A stretch of DNA of 64,000 nt, taken from positions 3,498,501 to 3,562,500 of the forward strand of contig NZ_CP073745.1 in the NCBI RefSeq assembly GCF_024397975.1. The letters are read 5' to 3'. The notes under the pieces are model-generated. The model worked only from the letters and a program-made list of their open reading frames with translations, was not told the DNA's origin and made no database searches. This document shows positions 63,983 to 64,000 of the stretch, piece by piece; position 1 is the stretch's first letter; each line of letters starts with the position of its first letter. This DNA comes from Bacterioplanoides sp. SCSIO 12839. Lineage in GTDB: Bacteria; Pseudomonadota; Gammaproteobacteria; Pseudomonadales; Oceanobacteraceae. Made by a program: the position numbers and the translations under genes.

Positions 63983-64000
63983 AATAGAATCCTCTGAACG

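Overview
The window looks like chromosomal DNA from a marine gammaproteobacterium, probably of the Oceanospirillales or a neighbouring order. The basis is gene content and order (gshB-tonB-yqgE-yqgF-pyrR-pyrB-pyrC', a Pil-Chp chemosensory operon, sahR-metK-ahcY-metF, PhoBR), protein sequences of pseudomonad/oceanospirillad type, and roughly 50% GC. I see no prophage, insertion sequence, rRNA or CRISPR array.

Layout. 1-2.4 kb: a truncated unknown gene, a CsrB-type regulatory RNA (22 GGA triplets, intrinsic terminator, upstream GacA/UvrY-type palindrome), a DUF3392 membrane protein, a small MshEN-like protein and tRNA-Thr(UGU). 2.6-6.7 kb: phoB-phoR, a PF10118 hydrolase-like protein and an AraC regulator. 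6.7-10.8 kb: an EF-G2-type elongation factor divergent from an EF-Tu gene, then rpmE. 10.9-17 kb: priA, a CheW protein with an inserted zinc-binding CZB domain, pgpA, a NifX-like protein and TRAP transporter subunits. 17-19.8 kb: a thioesterase, a class II amidotransferase, an NAPE-PLD-like lipoprotein and an unrecorded-looking 50-residue Cys-containing ORF. 19.9-24.6 kb: the SAM cycle (sahR, metK, ahcY, metF) with a 24-bp operator-like palindrome and a 120-bp REP/MITE-like hairpin. 24.7-29.5 kb: an AT-rich surface polysaccharide block (YrbL-like kinase, two glycosyltransferases, methyltransferase, O-antigen ligase). 29.5-42.7 kb: the complete pilG-H-I-J-K-chpA-B-C twitching/surface-sensing system; chpB has an apparent one-base frameshift near its start. 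42.9-48.7 kb: gshB, tonB, yqgE, yqgF and the pyrimidine genes, with a pseudo-dihydroorotase PyrC'. 48.9-50.5 kb: a lipoprotein, an ABA4-like membrane protein and pseudoazurin.

50.6-64 kb is the most striking part: a minus-strand petrobactin-type siderophore cluster. It contains asbA, asbB, asbC, a fused asbD-asbE, and asbF, followed by carboxynorspermidine decarboxylase and carboxynorspermidine dehydrogenase. Upstream lie a second carboxynorspermidine dehydrogenase, a Sfp-type phosphopantetheinyl transferase and a MATE exporter. A perfect TATAAT box with a Fur-box-like sequence over the -35 position precedes asbA. The inferred logic is that AsbF makes 3,4-dihydroxybenzoate, AsbC loads it on the carrier domain (activated by the transferase), AsbE transfers it to polyamine, and AsbA/AsbB join polyamine arms to citrate. 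The carboxypolyamine genes would make the polyamine on site, and the MATE pump is a candidate exporter. No receptor or uptake genes lie inside the window.
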